A stretch of 64,000 nt of DNA from Chryseobacterium sp. 52 (GTDB taxonomy: Bacteria > Bacteroidota > Bacteroidia > Flavobacteriales > Weeksellaceae), in contig NZ_PEEX01000001.1 of the NCBI RefSeq assembly GCF_002754245.1, positions 1,406,001 to 1,470,000 on the forward strand, written 5' to 3'. The translations under genes were made by a program, and so were the position numbers. How positions within the stretch are numbered: position 1 is the stretch's first letter; each line of letters begins with the position of its first letter. The notes below the pieces were generated by a model, which saw only the letters and a list, made by a program, of their open reading frames with translations, searched no databases and was not told the DNA's origin. Below, one piece after another: positions 23,599 through 33,018 of this stretch.

Positions 23599-24768
23599 AT
23601 GTTAAAAAAGAAATTATTATCACTGGTGACACTGCTGGGATTTGTAAGCATTTTGTTGGCAGGAAACCTAAAGATTAAAGTATACAATCCCGGACCTAAG
23701 GCCATCTTTCCCATTACTTCCACTATTATTTACGGAGATAAAGATGCTGTTCTTATCGATGCCCAGTTTCAGAAGCAGTATACAGAGCAATTGGTCAAAG
23801 AAATAAAAGCCACCGGAAAAAATCTGAAAACAGTTTTTATTTCTCACAGTGATCCGGATTTTTATTTTGGTCTTGATGTCATCAGAAAAGCATTCCCCAA
23901 TGTGAAAATTATTTCAACAGCCCAGACTGCTTACCTGATTTCAGCTTCAAAAGATGAAAAAATGGACGTTTGGAAGGCACAGCTCAAAGAAGATGCTCCT
24001 TCAGAGATTATTGTTCCGGAAGCGGTTAATGCCATTCCTGATCTGGAAGGGAACAAAATTGAGATCAGACATAATTCAGAAGATCCTGCTCACAGTTTTG
24101 TTTGGATTCCATCTTTAAAAACAGTGGCTGGCGGTATTTCCGTTTCTGTAGATTCACATATCTGGATGGCAGATACACAGAATACCAAAGCAATTGATCA
24201 GTGGATCGGGCAGATTGATGCCATGAAATCACTAAAGCCGGAACAGGTAGTTCCGTCACATTTTGCAAAGTTATCTTTGTCTCCCCAGTCTCTGGATTTT
24301 GTTAAAAACTATTTAGAAAACTATAAAAAAGCAGTCACTGAAAACAAAACGTCTTCTGCCGTTGTAGATTTTATGGTTAAAAAATACCCCGAACTTCACG
24401 GGAAAGATGAACTGGAAATGGGAGCTAAAGTTTTCTTTGGAGAAATAAACTGGGAGCTGAAGTCACCTTATCCGGCCATTGGAAATAAAGTGGAAGCAGA
24501 TTTCGGAACATCCAAATTCATACTGGATTTTAAAAACAATAAAGAAATGTCCTTCACAGGAATTTCCGGAAAAGGAAATACAGATACCGTACAGTATACA
24601 GCCGTAGAAGTAGCAAAGAATGTTTTTATGATCTGCTGGCATGAACCTAAACTGGGATCCAATGTAACCCACATCGAGGATTATAATAAAAATATAATAT
24701 ATAGCAATATTGCAGAACCTAACGGATCATTTACTCATCTGAAAGGAACTCTCAAAATTTTGAAATAA
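23599..24768 (+). CDS. MBL-fold hydrolase with MoaF-like C-terminal domain
   Basis: The 389-residue protein has an N-terminal signal-like segment and a metallo-beta-lactamase fold (residues 25-245). The motif is HSDPDFYFG rather than HxHxDH, so metal site 1 is altered. The C-terminal 115 residues (from about 275: FFGEINWELKSPYPAIGNKVEADF to FTHLKGTLKIL) look like a MoaF-type calycin domain. It is the third gene of the Rrf2-controlled unit and ends at a strong terminator. The substrate is unknown. Confidence 0.82.
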   Translation: MLKKKLLSLVTLLGFVSILLAGNLKIKVYNPGPKAIFPITSTIIYGDKDAVLIDAQFQKQYTEQLVKEIKATGKNLKTVFISHSDPDFYFGLDVIRKAFPNVKIISTAQTAYLISASKDEKMDVWKAQLKEDAPSEIIVPEAVNAIPDLEGNKIEIRHNSEDPAHSFVWIPSLKTVAGGISVSVDSHIWMADTQNTKAIDQWIGQIDAMKSLKPEQVVPSHFAKLSLSPQSLDFVKNYLENYKKAVTENKTSSAVVDFMVKKYPELHGKDELEMGAKVFFGEINWELKSPYPAIGNKVEADFGTSKFILDFKNNKEMSFTGISGKGNTDTVQYTAVEVAKNVFMICWHEPKLGSNVTHIEDYNKNIIYSNIAEPNGSFTHLKGTLKILK

Positions 24769-24778
24769 GTAATTAATA

Positions 24779-24811
24779 AAAAACTGCCGTCGCAAGACGG
24801 CAGTTTTTTTT
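24779..24811. terminator. Bidirectional terminator (GCAA loop)
   Basis: AAAACTGCCGTC-GCAA-GACGGCAGTTTT with T8 and A-rich flanks separates the MBL gene and the convergent M23 peptidase gene, whose stop codon is in its T run. Confidence 0.92.
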
Positions 24812-25841
24812 ATAAATTCATAAACAGTTTCGGATTGACCGGACTGTTGTTTTTATGTACTTCGTAATGAAGATGTGGTCCCGTAGAACGTCCGGAGTTT
24901 CCGGATTTGGCAATAACCTGTCCTACTTTTACTTTCTCATTTACTTTTGAAACAAGCTGTGATAAGTGGCCGTAAAGTGTAGCCAGTCCGTTTCCGTGAG
25001 AAACAATAACACAGTTTCCGTAACCGCCTTTCTGGCCGGAGAAAATGATAGTTCCTGCAGCAGCAGCTCTCACGTCGGAACCATAAGCAACGGCAATGTC
25101 TAATCCTTTATGAAACTGCATCTGATCAGCTTCAGCCGGAGGATTATTCTTTTCCATAGGCGCTTTAGCCGAAGCAGTATTGCTGGCAACAGATTTTGTG
25201 GAAGCAGCAGCTGGCGATGGTGCCGGAGCAGCGGGAGCCGCTTTTGGAGTCACCATTACTTTTACTTCTCTTTTATTGCCGTAGCTATCCGTTAATTCAA
25301 TGATTTTTTCAACAGGTTCTGCTTTTACTTCAGGTTTTGGAGCAGCGGCTACCGGCTGAGAGGCTGTAGCAGCACTTGATTTTACAGAAGCAAATACAGT
25401 TTTAAAAGGAATTGGATTTTTTCTGATGCCGAAATTAGACGAAATATATCCGTCGGTAGGCATTCCCAGTGGAACCTGCATCAGTTTTTTTTGAAGATTC
25501 ATCAGATATTGACTGTAACGATTGGCCTGCTTGGCTAAATACACAGAATTAGAGATACTGTCTTTGCTTAGGATCATCAGCTTTTCGTCAGTGATGTTTT
25601 TGGATTTTAGAAATGAATTAAGCTCGGCTACAGTCTGATCTACCAAAGTAAGATCTGTTTTCATTTTTAAATAATCTACACTGTCTTTTTCAGTGTTTAT
25701 TTTAACAAGGTTCACTTCATACATCTTGTCATCCTTTTCAGAAAATAACCTGGCGATAAAGATGGCCTGTGCAAAAACGGCTAGCAAAAGTCCTCCGAGG
25801 AGAATATTCACATTCTTCTTGCTGTTTAGAAATTTCTTCAT
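24810..25841 (-). CDS. M23-family metallopeptidase (LytM/murein hydrolase-type)
   Basis: The 343-residue protein has an N-terminal membrane anchor (residues 11-32), a helical stalk (40-125), a Pro/Ala/Lys-rich linker (about 150-230) and an M23 domain: FHKGLDIAVAYGSDV (HxxxD) and GPHLHYEVH (HxH) bind zinc. Together these give a complete M23 active site. Such enzymes cut peptidoglycan cross-links or activate amidases in cell division and growth. It is a single gene on the minus strand, convergent with the MBL gene. The A/P-rich linker is unusually long. Confidence 0.92.
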   Translation of the reverse strand: MKKFLNSKKNVNILLGGLLLAVFAQAIFIARLFSEKDDKMYEVNLVKINTEKDSVDYLKMKTDLTLVDQTVAELNSFLKSKNITDEKLMILSKDSISNSVYLAKQANRYSQYLMNLQKKLMQVPLGMPTDGYISSNFGIRKNPIPFKTVFASVKSSAATASQPVAAAPKPEVKAEPVEKIIELTDSYGNKREVKVMVTPKAAPAAPAPSPAAASTKSVASNTASAKAPMEKNNPPAEADQMQFHKGLDIAVAYGSDVRAAAAGTIIFSGQKGGYGNCVIVSHGNGLATLYGHLSQLVSKVNEKVKVGQVIAKSGNSGRSTGPHLHYEVHKNNSPVNPKLFMNL

Positions 25842-26022
25842 ATTTCTTCTCTTAGTATATTACAAAACGGTTTTAAGCGTGCAAATTTAATTAAAAATAC
25901 TCTTTGATGTATATTTTTAAAGAAAACTTAGTTTTTTCTGTATTTAACGTATAATTAGATATTTAATTGTGTTTAAGTGTTAATTTTTTCAGAAAATGGC
26001 TTTTATCATAGCCCCAAAGTCC

Positions 26023-26050
26023 TTGTTCCGTCTTTGTTTTAATATATTTG
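26023..26050 (+). promoter_or_regulatory. Promoter of gpsA
   Basis: TTG (26023-26025), 17 bases, TATATTTG (26043-26050). It lies inside the longer open frame starting at 25996, which argues that translation begins at the ATG at 26068. Confidence 0.7.
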
Positions 26051-26067
26051 CAGTTCACATTTCAATT

Positions 26068-27108
26068 ATGGCTAAAAAGAAAATAATTTCCGAATCTTCG
26101 AATCCAAAAAAGAATAAAAATGAGATTTCTGTAGGAGTAGTAGGAAGCGGAAGTTTTGCAACCGCTATCGTAAAAATGCTTGTTGAAAACTGCAAATCGG
26201 TGCATTGGTGTGTAAGAAGTGAATTTGTAAAAGGAGCTATTGAACTCCGCGGACACAATCCGTCTTACCTTACCGCAGTTAATTTTAACCTTAAAAGTCT
26301 AAAACTTACAACAGATATTAACGAACTGGTTTCTGCCTGCGATGTTGTTGTATTGGCAACACCTTCTATTTACCTGTCGGATACGATGGATAAAATGACC
26401 TGTGAATATGGGGACAAGATATTTGTTTCAGCGATCAAAGGGATTATTCCTAAAGTAAATGATGTGGTAGCCCATTACCTGAGAGATGAATTTAAGATTG
26501 GTTTCAGAAATCAGGCTGTTATTGCAGGGCCATGCCACGCGGAAGAAGTTGCGATGGAAAGACTTTCTTACCTTACCGTTGCTGCAGTAGAGGATGAAAC
26601 CGCTGATAAACTGGCGGGAATTTTCAGTTCAGATTTTATCAAAGTACAGTCCAGTAAAGATATCTTAGGAAATGAATACAGTGCGATCCTTAAAAATATT
26701 TTTGCGATCGGAGCCGGAATTGCAAGTGGACTGGGGTATGGAGACAACTTCACTGCCGTTTTTGTTTCCAATGCGATCCGTGAGATGGAAATTTTCCTGG
26801 AAGCGGTATATGAAGCACCAAGAGATGTGAATGAAAGTGCTTATCTGGGTGACCTTTTGGTAACGGCATATTCTCTATTCTCAAGAAACAGAAGTTTAGG
26901 AAACCTTATCGGAAAAGGATATACCGTAAAATCTGCAATCCAATCCATGAACATGGTAGCAGAAGGATATTATGCAGCAGATTCTATCTATAAAACAGCT
27001 AAACAGAAAAACCTTAAACTGCCTATTATAGATACAGTATATGCTATCTTATATGAAGGTAAAAATGCTGAAAAGCAATTCAAAAAACTGACCGCGAAAT
27101 TAAATTAA
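26068..27108 (+). CDS. gpsA: Glycerol-3-phosphate dehydrogenase [NAD(P)+]
   Basis: The 346-residue protein has the nucleotide-binding VGVVGSGSFATAIVKML and the GpsA substrate motifs: FVSAIKGI, AGPCHAEEVA and ILGNEYSAILKNIFAIGAGIASGLGYGDN, whose Lys is catalytic. It makes sn-glycerol-3-phosphate from dihydroxyacetone phosphate for phospholipid synthesis. The frame is open from 25996, but a promoter lies between that start and the ATG at 26068, so the latter is used. Usual length for the family is 330-350 residues, matching this choice. Confidence 0.95.
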   Translation: MAKKKIISESSNPKKNKNEISVGVVGSGSFATAIVKMLVENCKSVHWCVRSEFVKGAIELRGHNPSYLTAVNFNLKSLKLTTDINELVSACDVVVLATPSIYLSDTMDKMTCEYGDKIFVSAIKGIIPKVNDVVAHYLRDEFKIGFRNQAVIAGPCHAEEVAMERLSYLTVAAVEDETADKLAGIFSSDFIKVQSSKDILGNEYSAILKNIFAIGAGIASGLGYGDNFTAVFVSNAIREMEIFLEAVYEAPRDVNESAYLGDLLVTAYSLFSRNRSLGNLIGKGYTVKSAIQSMNMVAEGYYAADSIYKTAKQKNLKLPIIDTVYAILYEGKNAEKQFKKLTAKLN

Positions 27109-27187
27109 AAAACAAGGTCTTAACTTGTAAAACCTTGTTTTTAGTGTAATATAAATTAAACTTAAGCCTTTTGGCTTGAGTTTTTTT
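27107..27187 (+). terminator. Two tandem terminators between gpsA and the exported protein cluster
   Basis: The first stem is ACAAGGT (27112-27118) with ACCTTGT (27132-27138), flanked by A and T runs. The second is CTTAAGCC-TTTT-GGCTTGAG (27161-27180) followed by T7. They insulate convergent genes, and the stop of the exported-protein gene at 27186 lies in the last T run. Confidence 0.8.
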
Positions 27188-27962
27188 ATTGACTCATCTT
27201 GGTGATCACAAGCGCAAATGAAGCCCTTACATTCAGTGCGCTAGCGGTAAATCCGTTACCTGTATCAAATTCAAATTTTTGTTTGATGGTTGTAGGTACT
27301 GCCAGTGTTAAAAAGTAAGTTCCCTGAAAAAATGTAAAAGTGCTTGATAACTGACACATTCTGTTTACTTCTGTGATAGTGGTATTGGTAGCAGCATTAA
27401 TCAGATAAGAACGGGTACACGTGAAATTTTGCGACAGTTGTTGGGTATTCGCAGGACCAGTGTTAGTATTACTATTGCTTGTATCTACAGAATATCTCAC
27501 AATATAGGTTCCGGCCGGTAGTGTAATCGTGGAGGTGTCAGTACCTAATGATGCACCGGTAATTTTATTTTCCGCAAGCGTAAAACCAGTCAGTGTATTA
27601 TTTGAACTGTTTGCCGGAATTAAAGCAGATGGATTGATAATCAGAGATATGGTTTGTGGTTCGGATCCTGCAATAATAGCACGTTGCCACTGATTTCTTA
27701 TCCATACATAATATCCTTTCGGATAGGTCGATACGCCACCTTTGTTGTAAATTATCAATCCATCTGCCGGGCTGGAAACTGGTGTGGAGGTACTGTTTAA
27801 TACCGTAAGGTCATACTGAGGGAAAAGAACCCCTTTGTTTGATGAATTGATATGGAGAACACTGCTTGCGTTGGGGGTATTTGTGTTTATGCCCACCTGT
27901 GCACTTGTAGACATGCTTACTGAGAAAGCTGCCATACAGATCATGTAAATAATTTTTTTCAT
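27186..27962 (-). CDS. Exported surface-type protein (tandem copy 3)
   Basis: The 258-residue protein has a signal peptide (residues 1-21, ending SAQ) and the repeating family start VGINTNTPNASSVLHINSSNKG then LFPQYDL and SPADGLIIYN, shared with its two upstream neighbours. The remainder is Thr/Ser/Asn-rich beta-structure with a pair of Cys (FTCTRS, NRMCQL). It resembles tail-fibre-like or adhesin head domains, but the function is unknown. It is 12 bases downstream of the second copy. Confidence 0.75.
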   Translation of the reverse strand: MKKIIYMICMAAFSVSMSTSAQVGINTNTPNASSVLHINSSNKGVLFPQYDLTVLNSTSTPVSSPADGLIIYNKGGVSTYPKGYYVWIRNQWQRAIIAGSEPQTISLIINPSALIPANSSNNTLTGFTLAENKITGASLGTDTSTITLPAGTYIVRYSVDTSNSNTNTGPANTQQLSQNFTCTRSYLINAATNTTITEVNRMCQLSSTFTFFQGTYFLTLAVPTTIKQKFEFDTGNGFTASALNVRASFALVITKMSQ

Positions 27963-27974
27963 TTCTTTAGCTGA

Positions 27975-28796
27975 TTATTGGTTAAGGGCAGATCGCTGGA
28001 TGTCCACTTTTGCGTTTGTAATGATTATTTCCCCGTTATTGGGTGCGGTACCTCCTGTTCCGGACTGGTATGTTCCCCCTGCGTCATGAGCAATGGATGG
28101 AAGAAGCGTAATTGGCGTTACAGAAGTCGTTACGAAAGAAAAACTCAGATTAAGCGTATGAGTTTTATTACTGGCTATCGATTGAGCATTTAAACTGATT
28201 GTTTTTCCATACTGTGTTCCGCTTACCGGATCAATGAGCTTAATAAGATATTGGTGAAGATGTACGGAGGTCCCTCCAATTCCTGCAGTTGAACTTTCAA
28301 TAGCAGTTCTTATATTCAGGCATACATTAACCAGATAACCGCTGTTTCCTGGAAGAGTAATAAGACCTGATGCAGAATTGTAGGATGCCCCAATATCATT
28401 GGAAAGGACACTAAAGGCTACATCATTAAAATTTTTATAAGTACCGTTCGCATTACCTCCCAAAACAGGATAGTCTGTATTTCTCTGAAGGATCATATAG
28501 CTTACCAGGTTATAAGTGTCGGCCACCTGATTCCAGCGGTTGTTTCTCCATATATAAAGACCGGGACTGATAGAGTTTCCTTTATTGTATACTAAAAGTC
28601 CATCTGTAGGACTGTTTACCGGGCTTGTGCTGCTTAATACATCTACAATATCTACCCTTGGAAGCAATACTCCTTTATTGGTGGATTCTGAAACTTCCAG
28701 AACAGCAGAGGCATTGACTGATGTTTTTCCTATGGCAACTTGTGCATATATAATGTGAGCTATTGACAAAAATAGCAGGATATAAATTCTTTTCAT
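27975..28796 (-). CDS. Exported surface-type protein (tandem copy 2)
   Basis: The 273-residue protein has a signal peptide (MKRIYILLFLSIAHIIYAQ) and the same N-terminal module as its neighbours (AIGKTSVNASAVLEVSES, NKGVLLPRVDI, SPTDGLLVYNKG, LYIWRNNRWNQV). The C-terminal half is unrelated in detail to the third copy, so the family shares a head and varies at the tail. No T9SS sorting domain is visible. The genes are adjacent, same-strand and 10-12 bases apart. Confidence 0.75.
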   Translation of the reverse strand: MKRIYILLFLSIAHIIYAQVAIGKTSVNASAVLEVSESTNKGVLLPRVDIVDVLSSTSPVNSPTDGLLVYNKGNSISPGLYIWRNNRWNQVADTYNLVSYMILQRNTDYPVLGGNANGTYKNFNDVAFSVLSNDIGASYNSASGLITLPGNSGYLVNVCLNIRTAIESSTAGIGGTSVHLHQYLIKLIDPVSGTQYGKTISLNAQSIASNKTHTLNLSFSFVTTSVTPITLLPSIAHDAGGTYQSGTGGTAPNNGEIIITNAKVDIQRSALNQ

Positions 28797-28806
28797 GTTG
28801 TGATTT

Positions 28807-29913
28807 TTAAAGCTTAGAAATTTTGATATAAGATCCCGTTGGTATTACGTTGACAAGGTCATAAAATGTACTGTTCTGCATTCTTCCCAGGTTTAGTCTC
28901 AAACCTCCGATGATATTGGCGTTGGCATTAGTTGGAACACTATAATAAAAAGACCAGGTTGCAAGGTGGTTGGTGCTCACCTTTGAAACAATGGGAACTT
29001 CTTTTCTGGAATTAATCCCCGGCGTAAACGTATTGGTGGAGTTATTATAAGTATCGCTGTAGAAATCTATAAAATACCCCATCAGATAATAAGTACTACC
29101 TGTAAGAGGAGTTGTTCCGCCTTGTCCGGCAGGGATTTCCTGTGGTGAGTTCAGATTAAGATTGACTTCTACCAGATAATTTCCCTGTGGAAGAATCAAA
29201 GAATAGCCTCCTGATACTGTATTCAGCATGATTTTAAAGCCACTGATATTGGAGACTCCAGAAATAGCAGGGGGATTCATGATTAATGCTGAGCTGGCTC
29301 CGGCAACGGCATTGTCCAGCAGGGATAAAGAGCCTGTAAAATCTATATAGGCAACCTTAGGCGTGTCTTCCGCATTGATTGTACTCTGCCACTGGTTGGT
29401 GGTAGAATTGAAAAAATGAAGTGCCTTGTTGTTGCTGTTGGTTCCGCCGTTGTATCCTATCAGTCCATTGGCTGGTGATGCTACCGGAGAAGTAGTGCTG
29501 CCGAGGTTAGCGATATCCAGATTAGGAAAGAGAATACCTTTATTACCTCCTGAGATGGTAACTGTAGGAATACTGGTGTAGCCTGTTCCACCATTATTGA
29601 TGGCAATTCCTGTGATGACACCTCCTGTGACGGTAGCTGTTGCTCTGGCTTTTGTACCTCCGTTGACAATAGAACCTCCGCCATAGAAGTTGACTGTAGG
29701 AGCTGTAGTATAACCGCTTCCTCCGTTGGAGACAGAAATGCCTGTGACAGCACCCCCTGATACTGTAGCAGAAGCCACAGCCGGAGTTCCACTGAAGTTT
29801 TCTATTTGTAAAATTGCACTGGGATCGGGAGTGGACGTGTTGATCCCTACACTTCCACTTTGAGCTATTGCTGCAGTTGTGAAAAATGTACTAATCAAGT
29901 TAATAATTTTCAT
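28807..29913 (-). CDS. Exported surface-type protein (tandem copy 1, with internal repeats)
   Basis: The 368-residue protein has a signal peptide (ending AIAQ) and the shared start [19 protein letters not shown]. Residues about 40-125 hold two copies of a repeat built on [20 protein letters not shown] then TTAPTV and [20 protein letters not shown] then TSIPTV. The head motif [11 protein letters not shown] and [10 protein letters not shown] follow the repeats. The C-terminal part is beta-rich. It is the first gene of the cluster, and no clear promoter box is seen before it. Confidence 0.75.
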   Translation of the reverse strand: MKIINLISTFFTTAAIAQSGSVGINTSTPDPSAILQIENFSGTPAVASATVSGGAVTGISVSNGGSGYTTAPTVNFYGGGSIVNGGTKARATATVTGGVITGIAINNGGTGYTSIPTVTISGGNKGILFPNLDIANLGSTTSPVASPANGLIGYNGGTNSNNKALHFFNSTTNQWQSTINAEDTPKVAYIDFTGSLSLLDNAVAGASSALIMNPPAISGVSNISGFKIMLNTVSGGYSLILPQGNYLVEVNLNLNSPQEIPAGQGGTTPLTGSTYYLMGYFIDFYSDTYNNSTNTFTPGINSRKEVPIVSKVSTNHLATWSFYYSVPTNANANIIGGLRLNLGRMQNSTFYDLVNVIPTGSYIKISKL

Positions 29914-30635
29914 CTGTACTATGTTTTAAAGAATTTTTTTTCAATTAAATGCTTGAGGAATATGCATTAATTAAATGCAAAATACATAAAATAAATGATA
30001 AATAAGTTAATATTTGACATTTTAAAACATAGAATTTTGTTTATTTTTCAATAAAAGGTGATTTTTTATGATTTTAATTTATATTTTTTCACGAAACATT
30101 GATAAATTTCACCTTCATTAGTAATTGTGTTGGAAGGGTTCCAGATAGTGGACTTAAGTGAACCTAAAAATTTATAAAAGAAATAAATCATTTTAATAAG
30201 AGTTTTACGTAAAAATATTTATAGTAAAAATATTTAAAAAATAATATTGGGAATTGCGATTTTTAGCTCAAATTAAGAAATATTGCTGCTTTTGTGAGTT
30301 GTTTTAATACCACATTATTAATAGAATCTATGAATTTTTGCGAGCTCTAATTTTTTATTTTTTTAGAGTTTTCCTATGTAATGTAGTTTTTGTATTGTAT
30401 AAAAAAAACGGGCGAAGCCTGTTTTAAAATGATCTGCTCTGATTTATAAAAGAATATTTACATTCTCCCATTGATCTTTTTTGTAGTTTGAGTAATCTCC
30501 ATCTTTTAAAACTTTTAATAGATGGAAATTTATTATAATATTTCAAAGGAAATCTTGTGGGTTAAAGTTCATTATAGCATAGAAAACAGGGCGGAGTATT
30601 ATTTTTGATATAATTTTTTTAGAACTATCCCTCTT
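29914..30635. other. AT-rich non-coding region
   Basis: No ORF is supported over about 720 bases. One clear hairpin, AAAACGGGC-GAA-GCCTGTTTT (30405-30425, one G-U pair), looks like a bidirectional terminator. The base composition is more AT-rich than in flanking genes, and the region marks the edge of the accessory toxin-like locus. Confidence 0.55.
30405..30425. terminator. Hairpin terminator at the end of the lipoprotein operon
   Basis: AAAACGGGC-GAA-GCCTGTTTT, with A8 upstream in the + direction, gives a T run on the minus strand. It is 211 bases past the last lipoprotein gene, so it could end that operon. Confidence 0.6.
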
Positions 30636-31130
30636 TTATTTTACTTTTACATACCGCAAATAATCACCTTCTCTATACTTCATATTATTTTCTTTGGAAG
30701 CAGGTATCATTGGTGTATACACATATAAAGCTAAGATATTATCTTTTTTACGATAATAAATCTCAAATCCTCCCCCTTTGTTAAACTTATCATTTCTTGG
30801 TCTTAGATACATGAAAGATTCTTTAAAATTATTAGTATAAGATAACTTTCCTTTAAATCTTGTCAATAATAAAGAATCAGTCTTATAATCTAAATAATTT
30901 TCGGCAATAAAGGTGGAGTCTTTTTTTATGGTCAGCTTTATAGTATCATTGTGAGTGATTTTATATCTTTTCTTAGAATCATTATCTAATTGATATTCTC
31001 CAACTAATTTTTCAAACGGAAACTCTTTTTTAGGATCAGCCTTTACAAACTCGTCATTAAATGCAGCTCTTGGACCATCTTGGCAGGATAGTAGAGAAAG
31101 TATTATGATAAACAAAAATAATCTTTTCAT
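30636..31130 (-). CDS. Small lipoprotein, candidate immunity protein (paralogue 3)
   Basis: The 164-residue protein has a lipobox signal (IILSLLSCQDG). It shares its body plan with the next two upstream genes: SCQDGPRAAFNDEF, LVGEYQLDNDSKKRYKI, LTIKKDSTF, GKLSY, IYYRKKDNILALYVYTP and a final GDYLRYVKVK. The previous gene's stop and this ATG overlap in TAATG, so translation is coupled. The lipocalin-like beta pattern and location downstream of orphan toxin-like cassettes suggest an immunity lipoprotein; this is inference. Confidence 0.75.
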   Translation of the reverse strand: MKRLFLFIIILSLLSCQDGPRAAFNDEFVKADPKKEFPFEKLVGEYQLDNDSKKRYKITHNDTIKLTIKKDSTFIAENYLDYKTDSLLLTRFKGKLSYTNNFKESFMYLRPRNDKFNKGGGFEIYYRKKDNILALYVYTPMIPASKENNMKYREGDYLRYVKVK

Positions 31131-31600
31131 TATTTAACCTTTATATATCTTAAATAATCTCCATGTTCTTGTCCCTTTAATGGAGGAGTATAAATATATA
31201 ATGCTAATAGACTGTCTTTCTTACGATAATAAATATTAATATTATTATTCCAATCACCATCTTTTGAGTCTAAATACAAAGAATATGGTTTTTTTCTATA
31301 ATCATTAATATAAAATAATTTACCTTTTTTTTCTCTAATATTTTTATTAGTTGTGAGATTTATAAAAGGTTCTGCAACAATTGATGTGTCTTTTGTTATT
31401 TTGATATGATACTTAATAGAATCATTTATTTTAAATCGTTGTTTTGAATCATTATCGAGCTCATAACTTCCTATCAATTTATCAAAGGAAAGTTCAACTC
31501 TTGGATTTACTTTTTCAAATTCTTCATTAAATGCTGCCTTAGGACCATCTTGACAGGATAGTAGAGAAAGCATTATGATAAACAAAAATAATCTTTTCAT
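31130..31600 (-). CDS. Small lipoprotein, candidate immunity protein (paralogue 2)
   Basis: The 156-residue lipoprotein has signal MLSLLSCQDGPKAAFNEEF, nearly identical in its first 28 residues to paralogue 3. The core LIGSYELDNDSKQRFKIND and the end GQEHGDYLRYIKVK are shared, while the middle differs, the pattern expected of duplicated and diversified immunity genes. Its start overlaps the previous stop and its stop overlaps the next start (TAATG both times). Confidence 0.75.
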   Translation of the reverse strand: MKRLFLFIIMLSLLSCQDGPKAAFNEEFEKVNPRVELSFDKLIGSYELDNDSKQRFKINDSIKYHIKITKDTSIVAEPFINLTTNKNIREKKGKLFYINDYRKKPYSLYLDSKDGDWNNNINIYYRKKDSLLALYIYTPPLKGQEHGDYLRYIKVK

Positions 31601-32067
31601 TATTTAACCTTTATATATCTTAAGTAATCTCCATGTTCTTGTCCCTTTAATGGCTTAAAATAAACATATAGAGCCCATGTCTTATCTGATTTTCTATAAT
31701 AAATACCTAATCTTCCTGAGCTACTTATCTCATGATTAAATAATCCTAAATAAATAGATTCAAGATCATTAATATAATATAATTTTGATTGCAAACTCTT
31801 ATTTAATAAACTCCTGTCATTTAAAGCGAGATGGTTATTTACAACTAAACTTGTATCTTTCTTTATTTGCAAATCCATCTTCGCAGTATCCTTTATGTTA
31901 AATCTTTTTTTCGAATCATCATCTAGCACATACCCCCCTATTAAATCAGAATAAGGAAGCTTAACTTTTGGATTTGCACTCTCAAAATTTTCATTAAGAG
32001 CCGCTCTCGGACCATCTTGGCAAGATAGTAGATAAAGAGTAATCGTAAATAAGAATAACTTTTTCAT
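31600..32067 (-). CDS. Small lipoprotein, candidate immunity protein (paralogue 1)
   Basis: The 155-residue lipoprotein starts MKKLFLFTITLYLLSCQDGP. The frame is open to 32100, but the ATG at 32067 gives a proper lipoprotein signal and 5 bases of spacing from the upstream cassette, so it is chosen. The core LIGGYVLDDDSKKRFNI and the end GQEHGDYLRYIKVK match its two downstream paralogues. It directly follows the second orphan cassette, whose product it may neutralise. Confidence 0.75.
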   Translation of the reverse strand: MKKLFLFTITLYLLSCQDGPRAALNENFESANPKVKLPYSDLIGGYVLDDDSKKRFNIKDTAKMDLQIKKDTSLVVNNHLALNDRSLLNKSLQSKLYYINDLESIYLGLFNHEISSSGRLGIYYRKSDKTWALYVYFKPLKGQEHGDYLRYIKVK

Positions 32068-32072
32068 AATTT

Positions 32073-32499
32073 CTAATTGACAGTTACTATTTCGTACCAA
32101 CTAAATGTTTCCGCAATAGTTCCTCCCAAATGCACACCTGTCCCTCTCGGTTGGTCAGGAATAATGCTATCATCAGTAGGGTCTCCATTATAATCATTTA
32201 ATCCTCTTGTTCCCGATAGCCATCCTGTTTTATTTTTAATAATAAAAGTAAGCTTATTTTGATAGTCGCTTAATGACGTAATATAAACAATAGGTTGATA
32301 AGACCCTATACAGAACTGTATTCCATTCAGTTTTATAATAGTATTAATGGTAGCATCAGAACCAAAAGTCCAATTTCGTTGAAGAGGTATACAAACTCCT
32401 ATTTTAATCTGATCTATAGCTATTTTTCTAACACCTAATACATAATTTTCGTCAGGAATTCCATTTTTCACTTTCTTTTTTTGAAGTATTGTTAAAAAA
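32073..32499 (-). pseudogene. Orphan C-terminal cassette 2 (toxin-tip-like fragment)
   Basis: An open frame runs from 32567, but its first part overlaps the lipoprotein gene and shows no signal, so only the part after 32500 is thought meaningful. It contains KIAIDQIKIGV and ends GWLSGTRGLNDYNGD, PDQPRGTGVHLGGTIAETFS. These match cassette 1 (AIDKIRIEAV; GWESGTRFIKGQ; GSGLHLGGTIKNNFTW). No start signal or N-terminal region exists, so it is probably a silent tip that needs recombination onto a full gene. Confidence 0.6.
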
Positions 32500-33018
32500 T
32501 CACTTGATTTTCTTATACATAATATAATATTCAAAATATGAAGGGTCTGTAGGACTATTAATGCCATAATAGTAATACAATCCTGATTTTTGAGATTTTT
32601 TGAATCCTAAAAGATAAATGGTTGCATTTTTAACATCTAAATTTGGAGAAAGACCAATAGATTTTTTTTCTATTACTAATTTCCCATGTAAATTATCTTT
32701 TTGTCTAGCTGGACTGTAAAAAGAACTATTATTTTCGCGATTATAGTAAAATCTATTAAATAGGTATGTTGAATCTTTTTTTATCTCTAAAAATGAAGTA
32801 TCTCCCTTTTTCAAGTTAAAATATTTATAATCGTCTCGATTAGAAAATTCATCTTTAATTGGAACAAAATAATACTTACCAATAGCTTCATTTAGTGTGG
32901 GATTATAATTAGGTAAATCTAAAGGGTTTTCTTCTTCCTTATTATTAAAACAACTAATTAATACAGTAATTACTATATATGTGAATAAAAATTTTAAAAG
33001 TTTATAGTTTCTGTCCAT
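32500..33018 (-). CDS. Small lipoprotein, candidate immunity protein for cassette 1
   Basis: The 172-residue protein has an N-terminal signal with lipobox VLISC at residue 23 or so. The body (AIGKYYFVPI, FLEIKKDSTYLFN, GKLVIEKKSIGL, YYIMYKKIK) is distantly like the three downstream lipoproteins: the same GKY, IKKDST and terminal lysine pattern. Its start overlaps the end of cassette 1 by 25 bases. A cognate immunity role is inferred from this tip-then-lipoprotein order. Confidence 0.7.
   Translation of the reverse strand: MDRNYKLLKFLFTYIVITVLISCFNNKEEENPLDLPNYNPTLNEAIGKYYFVPIKDEFSNRDDYKYFNLKKGDTSFLEIKKDSTYLFNRFYYNRENNSSFYSPARQKDNLHGKLVIEKKSIGLSPNLDVKNATIYLLGFKKSQKSGLYYYYGINSPTDPSYFEYYIMYKKIK

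Noticed and set aside
32500..32567. Coding start of the orphan cassette at 32567
   Set aside because: This part overlaps the lipoprotein gene and encodes a hydrophobic stretch with no relation to the cassette; the lipoprotein reading is supported by its signal and paralogues.
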